Positions 30,292-43,600 of a stretch of DNA of 64,000 nucleotides are shown here, one piece after another. The DNA is from Anastrepha obliqua (Eukaryota > Arthropoda > Insecta > Diptera > Tephritidae): positions 83,082,001-83,146,000 of the forward strand of contig NC_072895.1 in NCBI RefSeq assembly GCF_027943255.1. Direction: 5' to 3'. Made by a program: the position numbers and the translations under genes. Within the stretch, counting starts at the first letter, position 1. Each line of letters opens with the position of its first letter. The notes below the pieces were generated by a model. The model did no database searches. It saw only the letters and a program-made list of their open reading frames with translations, and had not been told where the DNA came from.

Positions 30292-31128
30292 TATATAATA
30301 TATGACGTGCTTGTGGAGCAGAATATTAAACGCAAGGATTTAATAAAATTTTTAGTCCATATAACCCCAAGCGATGGATAATGCAAATAGTTCCAATACG
30401 TTTTCTAACTAAACTTCAATTTCTGGGCAACGCAGAAAGTGTTCGCATTTTGAACCTACTCGACGATTTCCATGATTTTCTCAAAAATGACATTTCATAT
30501 CTCAGCATGATGAAATATGTCGGTTTAGCTCTGTATATCCCTCTGACTAAAAGTCAGTGTGCACGATGACCATATTTCCCTGCGCAGAAATCCACGTAAG
30601 ACGTAAGTGCGTACAGTTGTTGACTTCCATTCATCAGAGAATGACCAAACACGCTTCATTTGCGTCAGATTCAAGCAGCTCGCAACTTTTGATGGATTCA
30701 TACTTTGTGATCAATTATTAGCTTCAGCCTTATTCAAATCAATAGTTTTACAAATTAGCTTTCGGAAATTGACCTTGGCTTTATGAAAGTTATAAGCTTC
30801 TCAATCCGCTAATGCCTTGATTCCATATCCAGTTCAAATAATCAGCATTTAACTCGTACAATTTATTTGCTTTCAATTTTATAGTTTTAGAAATTTTCGT
30901 GTTAATAATCAGATTAGTGCTATTGTGTTGATTTGTTATAATTATGACCTTGTCAATAATGCAGTCTCTGCTCTTGATTGGGGCGCACTTCTTGCTGGAA
31001 TTATTATATTTTCATGCTTTGATACTTTTGTATACTTGTACATATAAAATAGTCTTCAAAAACGGACCACGTGTAAGCAGGAAGTAAGAAAAGATTCCTT
31101 GGCATACTATCATCATCATTGCCATATC
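30292..31128. other. No recognised gene
   Basis: Only short frames. No transposon end or domain recognised. Confidence 0.4.
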
Positions 31129-31129
31129 A

Positions 31130-31375
31130 ATTACAGCTCGGGGTGAGCCAGCGCTTCCTACACAATCGCGCTCCATACAACCCGGTTAATTGCGTCGTTT
31201 CTCCTAGCATTTATAAGGCGTAAATCTGTATCAAGATCGTCTGACCGCCCGTATTCTTGGAGTTCTTCCACGCATTTTACTTCCCATAATAAGAGAGTTG
31301 ACGGTCTCACTCTGTCGTCCATCCTGAGTAGGTGTCCAAACCATATCAGTCACTGAGCTTTAGCGAAACGCACAA
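31130..31375 (-). pseudogene. Possible LINE protein C-terminal remnant
   Basis: The minus strand reads WFGHLLRMDDRVRPSTLLLW, then a charged segment and INRVVWSAIV. WxGHxLRM near the end of a reading frame is typical of LINE RT proteins such as that at 13290-14357. No upstream RT motifs adjoin it, so the call is tentative. Confidence 0.35.
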
Positions 31376-31384
31376 CCTTCACGT

Positions 31385-31747
31385 TTGTATAATATGTTTT
31401 TCCAACCATTTCTTCAAATTGAGGAACAAATAGTAGTCCGAGAGATCCGAGGGAGCCAAGTATGGTAAATTATGGAATATGAGACGAGTTGGAACCCTGC
31501 TTCGACTAATTTTGCGACCACAACTGCTGAGGCGTGTGCTGGTGCGTTCTCGTGATGAAAAAAGGACTTTTTTGAAAATCACTCGACTTCCTAGATTTAA
31601 AAGAATGTAAAACACAAAGAAATATACCCGTCTGCCTGAAACTTGGTGTGAGTTCTTCCAAGAGATGCTACTAACTAAACATATCCTCAATATGCGCCAG
31701 TAGTGCCATCTCTCTGACTTTGCATGGACTTTTCAAACGACCCTCGT
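31385..31747 (-). mobile_element. mariner element (mori-like), truncated, shared deletion
   Basis: The right end CTTTTCAAACGACCCTCG followed by TA is a mariner terminus. Read on the minus strand, it follows the copy at 27052-27616 base for base with scattered differences, including the same jump from 5' UTR into the codons for KKVLFSSRERTSTRLSSCGRK. It then stops after NLKKWLEKHIIQT, without the other terminus. Confidence 0.75.
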
Positions 31748-31808
31748 ACATACTTATATAAGCAGTGTTCAATAAGTTTAAACATTTAAGTTAAGCTCTT
31801 CAGCGAAA

Positions 31809-31922
31809 AAGCTCCTTAGGTATTTTCATTTGTGGAACAACACCACGACGCACACCAGAAATAGGAAGAGGAGCTTGAATTAACAGTCCAAAAAGGGTGT
31901 AAGCGCCAATTATATATATTCA
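31809..31922 (+). repeat. 5'-truncated SINE 3' end
   Basis: Last ~110 bp of the tRNA-related SINE: GGAACAACACCACGACGCAC, then GGAAGAGGAGCTTGAA and AAAAAGGGTGTAAGCGCCAA with an ATATAT tail. Flanked by AAGCTCTTCAGCGAAA (31793-31808) and AAGCTCTTTAGCGAAA (31923-31938), a ~16-bp target duplication with one change. This shows LINE-type retrotransposition of the SINE family. Confidence 0.75.
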
Positions 31923-33321
31923 AAGCTCTTTAGCGAAAGTATACTCTTAATATTAAGGCTGATATTTAGACTAACCCAAAGGCTTTCTGGCATTACGTTA
32001 AGTTTAAAAAGTGTTTCTCCGCTAGCCTCTGCTAAGTATTTTACAATGCAGCTTCACTCTCTAAACTTTGGAGACGGTTTATCTCTTCACAGACTTTTAG
32101 TCTCCATCATCGGGGAGGCGTAGTGGATAATGGTTTCGGATAAGGATAGTTTTTCATCTTCTTTCTTCAAGAAATATCCTGCCCTTGCATATTGAGTTTA
32201 ATAATTCGCTAGATTTAGGAGATTTTACAGATGCATGGAAAGTCACATCCATCACAAATATTATATATACAAGGCTGGCAATAAAAATGATGTTGCTAAT
32301 TACAGGCCCATTTCCAAATAATCTACTTGATATGGTATGAGCTGTTCGAATTGATTATAAAACCAAAGTTGTAGTTTGCCGTAAAGCACTACATATCCAA
32401 TAACTAACATGGTTTCATGGCTGGCAGGTCAACCGCCACTAATCTTACTGGATTTACAGAATTTTGTATATCTGCTTTGAGTTAAAGACTCCAAGGCGAT
32501 ACAGTTTGAACGAACTTTTCTAAGGTTTTTGACAAGGTCAGATAATCAATTTTAATCTCTAAATTGCATCGTTTGGGTTTCGCTCCACCTTTTTTTAAAT
32601 GGGTATAGTCGTACCTTTCATGTCGAAAGTGTGTAGTTGTTGTTGATAATGTTTCTTCTAATTTTTGCACTGCCTCGTCTGGTGTCCCTGAGTGCAGTAT
32701 TCTGGATCCATTACTCTTTGCCATCTTTATTAAAGATACCTCTGTTTGATATAATATATCAATTTTCGAAATTTATTTGAATTGCAATTTGATGTTTTTC
32801 CGACTCGTGCAAGCTCCACACAGATCTTAATAACGTCGAGGCTTGGTATGATAAAAATCGTCTTCACACAAATTTTATGAAATGTTTTTAGATATCGTTT
32901 TCTAAGTCTAGTCATTTATTTGCCACTTCATGTTTAATTAAGAAATCGCATCACTCCATTATGAATATAATTTCAGATCTGGGTGTAATTTTTTATTCAA
33001 AATCCATATTCCTGGGTCATCACTCGCTCTCCGAATATACCCGGCAGTTGGTTTCAGTAACAAACCCATCCGATATAGAGCGCAGTCGATTTTGATAGGT
33101 GAGTAAAACTCTCACAACCTTAAGTCAGCACTACCTATGGTGAAAATAATTGAGAAGGTGTTGCCAATAACAGATTGTTATCCGATTCTCAGCGAATCTG
33201 ACAGAATCAGCTGATAGGCGGAAAAAAATCAACACAATGTTTCTTCATTGTCGTCTCAACTACGACTGATTGGACGAGTGTGTGAATACATGTTAAATTA
33301 TCGTGCAGAATTCGGCTGCCC

Positions 33322-33517
33322 GTGTCGTAGCAGCCGAAGTTCCCCTCACAGTTTCCTCTTTCGCCGTAGTTATTGGCTAAACCTTGTAAATCTAACATCC
33401 TTGGGCACTACCCAACCAGATTATACTCTTCCTACCAACGATGATAGATTACCATGTTTATTCAAATGGCAATGGTGAAAAGCAAAATTGTGAGGGGAAC
33501 TTCGGCTACCACGACAC
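33322..33517. repeat. Short inverted-repeat unit, 29-bp arms
   Basis: 33322-33350 and 33489-33517 are inverted copies with two mismatches (common core GCCGAAGTTCCCCTCACA). The ~138-bp centre codes for nothing. The outline fits a MITE or foldback element, but no target duplication was seen. Confidence 0.6.
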
Positions 33518-33559
33518 AGGATCCTCAAATTTAAGCAACACAAGTTATCTTGTTATATA

Positions 33560-34162
33560 GGGTGATCAATCATGAGGTCCTTTTTTCAATAGTTAAAAAA
33601 AAAACAAAAATGTAAATTATGTTCAAAACCTTTATTTATCATTTGAAATGACATTCTTTGACATTTACTTTTTGAATATGACTTCGTTCAAATGTTGGCC
33701 GCAACTACGCTTAAGGTGGTCCATTCTGAAGGTCCAATTTTCAATCACTCGTTCGAGCATTTCGACTGGTATGTCGTGAATAACACGCGTAATGTTGGCT
33801 TCCAGAGCTTCAATCGTAGCTGGTTTATCAGCATAGACCTTGGACTTCACGAATCCCCAAAGAAAAAAGTCCAAAGGTGTGATATCACAAGATCTTGGTG
33901 GCCAACTCACAGGTCCTAAACGTGAAATCAGCTGCTCTCCGAAATGACTTCTCAATAAAGTCATTGTTTCACGAGCTGTATGGCAACAGAACGCTGATTT
34001 TCATAATACAGTTGAACAATTTGTAGACGTTGTTGCGGTGTGAGTCTTTCCATGATGAAATGCCAAACGCTGTTCAACAAATCCACGATGACAGTTTGCC
34101 ACAACTCGCGCGCGATCTGTAAAAAAACGCAAATGAAAAAAACTCCTCTTAATTGATCACCC
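33560..34162 (-). mobile_element. DD41D element, large internal deletion
   Basis: Inverted ends GGGTGATCAATCATGAGG and CCTCTTAATTGATCACCC with TA-rich flanks. On the minus strand the start MERLTPQQRLQIVQLYYENQ (ATG near 34053) is joined, by a deletion of about two thirds of the gene, to the middle of the CHTARETM block. After that LLRSHFGEQLISRLGPVSWP, RSCDITPLDFFLWGF and HLNEVIFKK are intact up to the stop near 33665. The first two catalytic Asp are gone. Both ends are well kept, so it could be mobilised by an enzyme made elsewhere. Confidence 0.85.
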
Positions 34163-34711
34163 TATACTTTGTGCAAATGTAATTGAAAAAGATTCAAATT
34201 TGAATTTAACAGCTTGGCTAGTATGTCCTTTTCTTATTCTTCTTTGCGTTATACGCTAATTTTGATGTTTAATTTGACAGAGATATCAATGAAGAAAATT
34301 TAAAAGAGAGTGAAAAGAAAATAGTTGTTTATAGACCAAAAAAAAAAAAAATAAACTTAATTCTAAAATGAAATCTACTCCGCAAATTTTTTCGCCTGAT
34401 TTTCATCAAAATTATTTAAAGTGAAGAAGTCAATATATTTTTTCCAAAATTGGCTTACAGTTTATTTATACACTAAAATAATATAAAATTTTTTTTTTTT
34501 TTACTGATCCAAATAGGCTAAAGTTACTATTTATCTCACTTGTACAATCTAAGTTGGAATATGTTGTATTTATGGGTATGGAGGAAGCATTACCTATACC
34601 ATATTAATAGACTTGAAGGAATTCAAAAGAATTTTCTTCGTTTCACTCTCAGTTCGCTTATATTTGTCGATCTGATTCCTTGGAATGTTGCTAGACGTGA
34701 ACCAGTAAAAC

Positions 34712-35690
34712 CAGTTTGTATTTTTCAAAAATTTTAGATGATCTCTGGTTTCCACAGTACTGAGGTCTTTCAATTCATTAAAAAATGTTCTACCTGAGAT
34801 GGTAAATCTACGTCTGGAGAGAGCAGGGCAGTGGCTTAAGAGGTGCAAGATCGTTTCTTCCTATGCCTCACCTAGACAGTTTCTGCAGAGGTCACGAGTG
34901 CGCAGTTATAACTAAAATCAGTGCGCTAGCACTGTGCTTATCTCGTCTTAGCAGAGATTTTGTTCGGTTAGCATTGAGGGTCGCCCACAGTTGTCGGGCG
35001 ATTCTGCAAGTGATTTCATTACGCAATCTTTCGTTCGCTGTTCTTATAATTTCCTCAAAGATAAATAGCTTACATGTCTGTAAGGGTATGTCTATATCAC
35101 TGCCTATGTAATCATCGGTCAACTTCATACCTGGTCGATGTAACAATGACCAAGAACCCATATTACTTTTGCGTGAAATGACTTAGTCATCTCGTTAGGA
35201 GGGTGTCGACTACTTAGGAGGGTGTCGAGTGCTTTGTGAGAGATTTTATTGCCTCCTGGCTATCAGTGAATATGTAGATATCATCTCCAAGTATCACATG
35301 ACACTGTACCCGTGTCACAGCTTTTATTATTGTTATCAGTTCAGACTGAAAGACACTGACTTAGTCTGGAAGCCGAAAGTTAAAGAAGATCGCCAGATGT
35401 TCGGAATATACAAATCCTCTCACCCTGTCCTTGGATTTTAAACCGTCTCTGTATATATGGATAGGCTCGCCCTGTGGTCCCATTTCCACTCTTCCCTTGA
35501 ATGTAGGAGGGTCGTGAACGTTGTAATGGCAATTGTAGGCGGAAGTGCATATCCCCCAGTCTGGGAAGCTTCGAAATGCCATAGAAGATTTTACTGTGAC
35601 CGTAGCCCGTGTTTGGTCACTCACTTAAAGTGTTATTACTACTTAAAAGTGTTACCTTATTGCCGGTTATGAGAGAAGATGCGAGTATTT
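34712..35690 (-). pseudogene. RNase-H-bearing LINE remnant, same family as 54095-55627
   Basis: The minus strand reads PIHIYRDGLKSKDRVRGFVY (RNase H, first acidic residue changed in the YTDG box), DDIYIFTDSQEAIKSLTKHS, then IDIPLQTCKLFIFEEIIRTA, and a C-terminus CPALSRRRFTISGRTFFNEL to FLKNTNWF. It closely matches the plus-strand copy at 54700-55562. Stops and frameshifts throughout. The RT domain is absent. Confidence 0.8.
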
Positions 35691-36329
35691 GAACCTGCTG
35701 ATCTCTTTTAATGTTCACTAGCAGGGTAGCTCGCTGTACAAATGTGCTCTCAAGTAAATCAACCCAAGCCCAATAGTCCACATCAGAGATTGTAGTGCAT
35801 TATGGCCTAATAATAATAATTAAATAAACCCAGGAACTGGTTGTGCACTGTGCTTGAAATCCATAGTAAATTTGATCCACGAAAGAAATTTGAAGTTTAT
35901 ATTGAAAAGTGTTAGATTGTATTTGGGCTTGTGTAAAATGTTTAATCATTAATATATTGTAAAGACAGGAAAACTTCCAAGCTGTAGCAATGGATCAAAC
36001 CACTTAATAGTCATGCTAGTATAGGGGGATTCAAGGGAGAGGCAGATCTTTGCCAACAAGTATTTTTGAAGCGTGTGATTTTTTTCAGGCAATTGTTATC
36101 ATAGGATTTCACGAACTCTTTCACGATGGAGCGATAGTTCGTCGGGTAATGCGGAAAAGTCATACAACGTTTTATGAAAACAGTCGTTGTGCAGAAAGTA
36201 CATTTCGTATTAATTTCGCTTATTTCGTTATCGGTCATGATAACTGGCTATCTGAGTCAATAATCAACCATTCAACATACTGAAAATTCTCATATCGTTC
36301 AAGAATCAACTATGCGAGTCAACGAGTCA

Positions 36330-36545
36330 ATGTTTGGTGTGTTTGCTAAGGGCTGGCGGTGTCATCGGACCGTACTTCTTCAAAAACGAATTTATCGTGA
36401 TATGATAACAAACTTTTAACGGCCCTGAATTAGATGACATGGAATTGGACATTATATGGTTTCAACAAGATGATGCCACTTATCACACAGCGCATAAAAC
36501 AATGGCCCTATTGCGAATGACCGCCGAGAGCGTGCGATGTGGCTC
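36330..36545 (+). pseudogene. DD41D transposase scrap
   Basis: Reads AGGVIGPYFFKN, then after a deletion WFQQDDATYHTAHKTMALLR. The second is the block holding the second catalytic Asp of the DD41D family (WFQQDGATCHTA in better copies). No ends found. Confidence 0.65.
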
Positions 36546-36847
36546 CATTGCAATTATTTCAGTGGGTATAGGTGAAAAGTGGAGTATTTGCAAATAAGTC
36601 CGAGATGATTCCAGACCATAAGAACGGAATGATACGCATTGTAAATGATACATATGCCCGAAAAAGAGCAAAAAGTCATGGAAAAAGTTGATATGCGCAT
36701 CCTGTGTTGCGATATGAGTCGTGATGGGCATAAACTGTTGTTGTGTTTCATACATAGACTAAAAACATGAAGAAATAAAAAAAATCTCAAAAGAAAATCT
36801 GCGTTCTTATTAAATTTCCCCTGTACTGTAAACTTTTAAAATAAAAA

Positions 36848-36853
36848 TTTATT
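36848..36853 (-). promoter_or_regulatory. Candidate Tsp polyadenylation signal
   Basis: AATAAA on the minus strand about 285 nt after the Tsp stop codon. Such hexamers are common by chance in AT-rich DNA. Confidence 0.3.
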
Positions 36854-37137
36854 AATAAAGAGCAATGGTTTTGTTTTAGTATTTTATATAAAAAATTATT
36901 AAATAATTTATTTAGTCATAATTCTTAGCTTAAAGTATTAAATAATATTTTAGTCGTAGGAGTATTATTTTTTATGTAGCCATAGCTCGCATGAGTACAT
37001 CTTATAGGGTTAACACCAGTAATACCTTCAACAAACGATAAAAATTGTAACTAACAAGGAAGCCAAAGCAGTCCCAACTATTAGCTTTTCTACTCGGAGA
37101 AGAGGAACGGGCAAATTTTTTCTACCAAACGTCTCTT

Positions 37138-37208
37138 CTATCTGTCCACTTCCACCTTTTGCTTGAGGGCATGTGGCAATTCGTTGTAAATAAGGCCGGG
37201 AACACGCG
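37138..37208 (-). CDS. Tsp: Tsp terminal exon with stop codon
   Basis: Encodes [20 protein letters not shown] and DR, then TAG at 37140-37138. The acceptor TTTTCCAG follows a pyrimidine tract. The short tail after the domain is usual for insect Tsp. Confidence 0.9.
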
Positions 37209-40200
37209 CTGGAAAATATTAAAAAAAAAATATATAAATATTTGAAAACTAATATAACTATAACAAAATTTAATAAAATACGCACTGTTGCATTTATAAA
37301 TCAAATCCGACCAAATAATCATCTCTTGTGAGAAGCAGAAAACGCCGAGGCGACCTCCTTTCAACGTGGAATCGTAAACATTGTATGAGTCCAAAATTAA
37401 GTGTTCACCTTCGTACATCCTTAAATTTCGAAACCGGGGTTATCATAATTTTCGCCATCTTTAAAAATAAAAATCTTGTACAATTTACCTCAAACGAATC
37501 AGGCCAATAGCCGGACGATGCACCAACGACCAGCGATACGATGTCTTCTCCTTCCAGCCCACATTCATTGGATCTTTCCACAGCAATTTGACTTGATCCG
37601 GTGTATCACCCGAGTGCCAGAGGCTGTTACGTAGCATCGAACCGGGCCCAGTAATGCTGTCGACCAACTTGATTTGTATACCCGGTTCAGAGGAAGCACG
37701 GAATGGTGTCGATTCCCAATAGGTTTGCGCGGCCTTCTTCCACATCACCACATAGAATTTTCGGTTACTCTGATAGCCAAAGATGAAGCCCACATAATCG
37801 TCATCTGTGTCATCGTTCACATAGAATGTGCCTTCAAAGTCCACGCCACCAAAAGCATCATGTCCGACCACTAAGCCTGGATCACTGTTCAGAGTTTGTA
37901 CGATCTCAGACCCATTAGCATGCACTTCCCAATTCGGATCGCGTTGCGCGTCGCCTTCGGGATCAAGTATTACTGAACGAATCGTGCGGAAGTCAGTCGA
38001 ATATATCATTGAATTATTCGGACAGTTATCAATGAAGTTTGGCGTGCCGTCTTCGTCCTCGTCGTATTCGCAAATATCGCCTTTGCCGTTCCCTAAAGTG
38101 TAGAAATAATTAGTTACTGGATAATTTAGATATTCAAGCGCATACGATTTAAATCTGTTTGATCAGGATTTCTAACTAAGGGGCAGTTATCGCGATGATT
38201 CGGCACACCATCGCCATCCATGTCATCATCACAAGCGTCACCCCTGAAATTAGATGCAAATAATGACACTTTTTCAAAGTTAAAACTTCCAAAAGACTTA
38301 CTTTCCATCTCCATCGGTATCCAGTTGATCGGAATTGCTTATAGAGTTGCAATTATCTTCGCTGTCCTGTATACCATCATCGTCTCCATCAATATCCGAG
38401 TCGCATGCATCTCCAACCAAATCGTTGTCTCTGTCCTCCTGCGACGGATTTGGTATGGTGGGACAGTTATCGCAGGCATCGCCAATGCCATCGTTGTCTA
38501 CGTCGGACTGATTTGGGTTTGGTACTGTTGGACAGTTATCGTAAATATTCGCAATATTATCATTATCCATATCGTCATCGCAATCGTTGCCCAAGCCATC
38601 GTGATCCGAGTCCAATTGCTTACGATTCGGCACGAAAGGACAATTGTCGCATGCATCACCAACGCTGTCATGATCCGAGTCAGACTGATTGTCATTATAA
38701 TCGTATGGACAGTTATCTTGATCATTCTTCTCGCCATCCCCATCAGCATCATCATCGCAACCATCTCCTATGCCATCATTGTCCGCGTCCTCCTGGCCCG
38801 AGTTGGGCAAATCTGGGCAGTTGTCCCGTCTGCAACGTATATCGGCACAGTTCAGATCGAAATCGGCCCATCCATCTAAATCGTGATCACGTCCGCAGAC
38901 AAAACCATTGCCGGCCCAACCTATATTGCATTTGCAGCTGTATTTGAAGTTATCGGTCAAATGGCAATAGGCATTGTGATCGCAGATGCTACCGTCGGGG
39001 CACATGTCTGATGTGGGTAAGCAGATGCTGGTTCCATTAGAGAAATAGCCATCCACACACTTGCACTGGTACGAGCCCTACAATAAAACGTTTTTTTTTT
39101 AGACAGAGCTGTAAATAGTTGAAGATCAATCTTACAATAGTATTTACGCAAACCGAGTGCGCCTGACAGATAGCCGATCCCTTCGAGCATTCATCGATAT
39201 CATTGCAGGTTTGCTTACGAAAATCGGGTCCAATATATTCGGAATAGAAGCCTGAGATATTAAAAAACTAAATTTTAAATGGTTTTGTGCAATATTTCTA
39301 ACAAATAACCCACCTCTTCCATGAATTCCATCAAAGCCCAATGGGCACGGCTCACACCGAAAACCGGGGTTCAGATTTATGCATTCTGTTTTCTGATCGC
39401 ATGGATGATAAAGTTCGCATTCGTTGATATCTCGACATTTGGTGCCGTTCATGTGTGCGCCGCGAAGGCAAGGTACGCAATGGAAGTAAGGGGGAAAGTC
39501 CGTTTCAACACACTCAACGCCTATATGAAAGAAGAGGTTTTGGGCATTAATTATGACGCAACCAGCTTTCCCAATTTTGCGTTTTGATTAAAGTAGATGT
39601 TAAGTTTTTTTATTAAATCTTTGGGAAGTTTCTGAACGAGCAAGGCCAGCATCGGAGAAAAGACGAAGAAAAAAAAATAAGTTCAATAACCTCACTCGCT
39701 GAAGACAATGTTGAAATTTTGTAATCGTTAGCCAAAGCGGGTCTAAAAAAAGAATTAGAACTACTGCCAACTGAAACTAAATATCCATAAAAAATGGTGC
39801 AGAATCTACATCAAACATCGAAACGACAGAAAAGGCTCTTACAACGTTGAAAGTTTTGGTATAAAGTTTTTAAAGTGAAATTTTTTATTTAATATTCAAA
39901 TTAATTTTTTTTGTGCGTAAAATTAATATTTTTTGTTGCAAATGTTGGGAATATTTTATTTGTCAATTTGTCAAAAATAGCACTTTTCGATTTTTTTCAT
40001 CAAAAGTTTCATAGTGGAAGAACTTTCAATTTGCCACATCTGATTAACATTCCTACTAAAATTATATCGCCACTGCCAGACATTTGTAAAAGTTGCCCCG
40101 CCTTGAGTTATCTACCTCTGCACGAAAATATTTTCGATTTTTTTACAGTTTTAGAAATGGATTTAAGTTTTCTACAAAGAGTTCGTATTAATGGTGCGTA

Positions 40201-40624
40201 AACTATTTCGGTAATGATTCTTTAAAAAATAAAAACGTTTGCAAATGGCATGAACGCTTCAGAAGAGCTCGTGAGTCCATCGATGATGGCGAACGTAGTG
40301 ACAGGCTGTCGATATCTAAAACTGATGAAAGCATCAATAAAGTGAAGGAAAAGTTGATCAATAACCGCAAAGGACCTGAATTTAATGTAAAAGGGGGAAC
40401 GCATTGATATCCCCAAAGATATGGTTTGCAAGGCTGAGTCCGAACCAACATTCATCAAACTCATCATTACTGGAGGCGATCTGACGTGTGAGTGGAGAAC
40501 TCCGAAGAAACCAAGGCCAAAAACACGTCGTTTTCAGTCAAAAATAAAAAAGTTGGACAGCCGATGGCCTATGCTGCTAGTGCTGCTGCTTTCTTATATT
40601 TGTATAACTTGTTATAATACAAAT

Positions 40625-40672
<48 letters not shown>

Positions 40673-43600
40673 GAATAATAAACTGGACCAAAACTGACAT
40701 TGACAACCTGGAAAGAACAACGAGAAGACAACTTACCAAACATAGAAAACTTCACCCCAACTCATGCACACAAAGACTTACAATACCAAGACTACAAGGA
40801 GGAAGAGGATTGATTGATATCCAAAACCTTCACAATAGCCAAATCTCAACATTAAGACAATTTTTCCACACCCACACATCTGATCTACACAAAGCAATAG
40901 TCCTTGCAGATAAGCACTACACCCCACTAAACCTACAAAACACTGAAATAACAATCACCCAAACAACTGTTGACGAAAAGAAAACTATTTGGGCACAGAA
41001 ACAGCTACACGGAAAACACTTACATCTTATGGAAGACCCAAATATTGACAAAATGAATAGCTACACTTGGCTTCAGAGAGGAGAGCTTCATCCTGAAACG
41101 GAAGGGTTTATAATTGCCGTTCAAGACCAAGTAATTCTCACCAAAAACTATCAAAAATACATAATCAAAGACCCAAGTATAACTAACGACAAATGTCGAA
41201 GATGCCAAATACACCCAGAAACAATAGATCACATAACCGCAGGATGTCAAATTTTAGCAGGCACAGAATATACACTTAGACACAACATAGTTGCAAAAAT
41301 AATACATCAAGAAATAGCCAATAAACAACATTTACAAGAAAACAAAGATCCATATTACAAATATATCCCTTCAAACATCTTAGACAATGAAGAACATACC
41401 CTATACTGGGACACTACAATACACACCGATAAAACTGTAATAAGCAATAGACCGGATATTACTTTAATAAATAAAATAAACAAAATAACATACTTCATAG
41501 AAATCAGCACCCCAAATGATACCAACATACACAGAAAATATGTAGAAAAAATTGAAAAATATAGTGAACTAACGCAAGAAATAAAACGAATATGGAAACA
41601 AAAAACTGTAAAAACAATTCCATTTGTGATTTCAGCAACTGGAATACTCCACAAAACATTTATTAAAAACTTAAAAGAACTCAACATCAACCCAATTATA
41701 CATCATAAGATACAAAAAGCAGTCATTTTAAAAACATGCAACATTATTAGAAAAACATTGACATGAATAAATAAACACTGACATAAATATTAATAAAATA
41801 ATACAAAACATAACACAAAAAAAAAGTGCCGACACGACTTGCAGCACGAAACTGCCGTCATGCTCGGTGAAAATGGACCCCGCCTCGCGCGGTATGCGGG
41901 GGGGAGAGTGGCGTGGGAAGAGGAAATAATAATAATAATAAGCCCGCAAGGGCATCTCCTATTAGGGGATGACGGGCTTGACAATCCCGCGGTTTCCCTA
42001 GTCAAAAACCGGATAGGGATCCTCCGATAGGGGATCATGGATGTGACGAATCCACGGTACCTAAGTCTAGACGACGAAAAGAACAATCCCGTCAAAAAGC
42101 CTGGCATACTGGCTGGTTGAATGCATGCCTGAAGGAAAACTGTGAACCCAGAAGAAAAACTGTAAACAAAAACCGCAAAGGAATGCCTCTTTGGCATTAC
42201 GGAAATGACGAATCCGCGGACCCCAGTCAACCACTAGAATAGACTAACCATCTACTAGTGTGAAAAAACGGTTCCACGAAATATGAGAGCCTCGGACGAG
42301 CGTCGTAACGGTCGGGAACGACGCGGGAATCAAGAGCCCGATCATGATGACAATAGCCAACAACCTGCTCCAAATGTTTTGCCTGAACAACAGACAACCA
42401 CAAAACCAGGAAAACCAAGGCAGCGCATAGCATGGACTACAAAAATGAATGAAGATATTATGCACTGCTACTACACTGCAACGAAATTGGACACACTGAA
42501 AACAGGATACAGAACAGATTTCCATAGACTATTTATACAATTATATCCACAATACGAACACAAAATAACTGCACAAAGAGTATCAGACCAAAAGCGAGCA
42601 ATAATGACAAATAAACTTTTAACCGACGTTAACATTGAAAATATTAAACAAGAAGTAGCCAATAAAATAGCTAGCATACATAACAACAATATAGAGCAGA
42701 ACATTACACAAAATCCTAATAATAATAACCAAATAAACGATTTAATAGACCAAAATAATAATGAAGAACAAAGTCCCAATAGAAACACAAACAGAGCTGA
42801 AATCACAAATAACCCGAACAACGATATGATCGCAAAAACTCTAAATGAAATAAACACTAATCTAATAAAGTGGGAAGGTGTAAACCCAGTTAGTCGCCCT
42901 CGAATTCCAAAATTAATATTTAAAAAAGACACCATTAAATATATCGAAACTATAAACAACACTATACTACCAACAATGCTCAATTATAACTCCACAATAG
43001 AAAACATTCACACATATATATACATAGCTGCAATAACTACAACAATACTTAACAACCAACATCCTATAACCCAAAACAACAAAATATTTAACTCGGGAAA
43101 ACATAAGTGGCAAATACGAATTGAAAATAAAGTAAATGAATTCCGGAGGAACTTAGGACGTCTAACACAATACAAGAACGGTAATAGATCAAAAAATATA
43201 ATCAAACACATAAACGTTTTACAACAAAAAAATAACAAACCATTAGACGAAATAATAGACACCCATAAACAAAAACTTAAGGTGTACGCAGCCAGACTAA
43301 CACGTTATAAAGAATCCAATCAAAGGAGGACTGATAACAAGCTATTCACAAATAACCAAAAGACTTTTTACAAAAAATTAGCATCCAAAGAAGACTTTCA
43401 AATTATCCCACCAACAAAAGAACAAATAACGAATTACTGGAAAAACATATGGTCAATACCTACTCAGCACAACGAATCAGCTACATGGATTCGCCAAGAA
43501 GAACACCGACAAAAAGATCTACAACCACAACACAATATCGCACTATCAACAGAGGAACTAACCAACATAATCAATAAAACTCACAATTGGAAATGTCCAG

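Larger units (their letters stand above)
32190..34735 (+). pseudogene. Jockey-like LINE RT remnant, interrupted
   Basis: Blocks on the plus strand in shifting frames: GNKNDVANYRPISK, HGFMAGRSTATNLTGFTEFC, then TNFSKVFDKVR and SILISKLHRLGFAPPF, YLSCRKCVVVV, SSGVPECSILDPLLFAIFIK, and after the lost YxDD region ISDLGVIFYSKSIFLGHHSL (about 32960-33030). RT thumb codons reappear at 34530-34680 (SLVQSKLEYVVFM, HINRLEGIQKNFLRFTLSSL). Between 33050 and 34480 lie an inverted-repeat unit and a DD41D element. Whether both halves are one insertion is inference from order and strand. Confidence 0.65.

Noticed and set aside
38220..38947. Long plus-strand reading frames (219 and 180 codons)
   Set aside because: They are antisense shadows of the Tsp type 3 repeat exon, whose aspartate codons on the other strand give long open frames without any domain.
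40626..40672. CRISPR-like or satellite array
   Set aside because: Simple AAT trinucleotide repeat without spacers.
41790..42983. Minus-strand frames across the Dong-type element
   Set aside because: Antisense to the 1166-aa RT ORF and its UTR, hydrophobic by-products of A-rich coding sequence.
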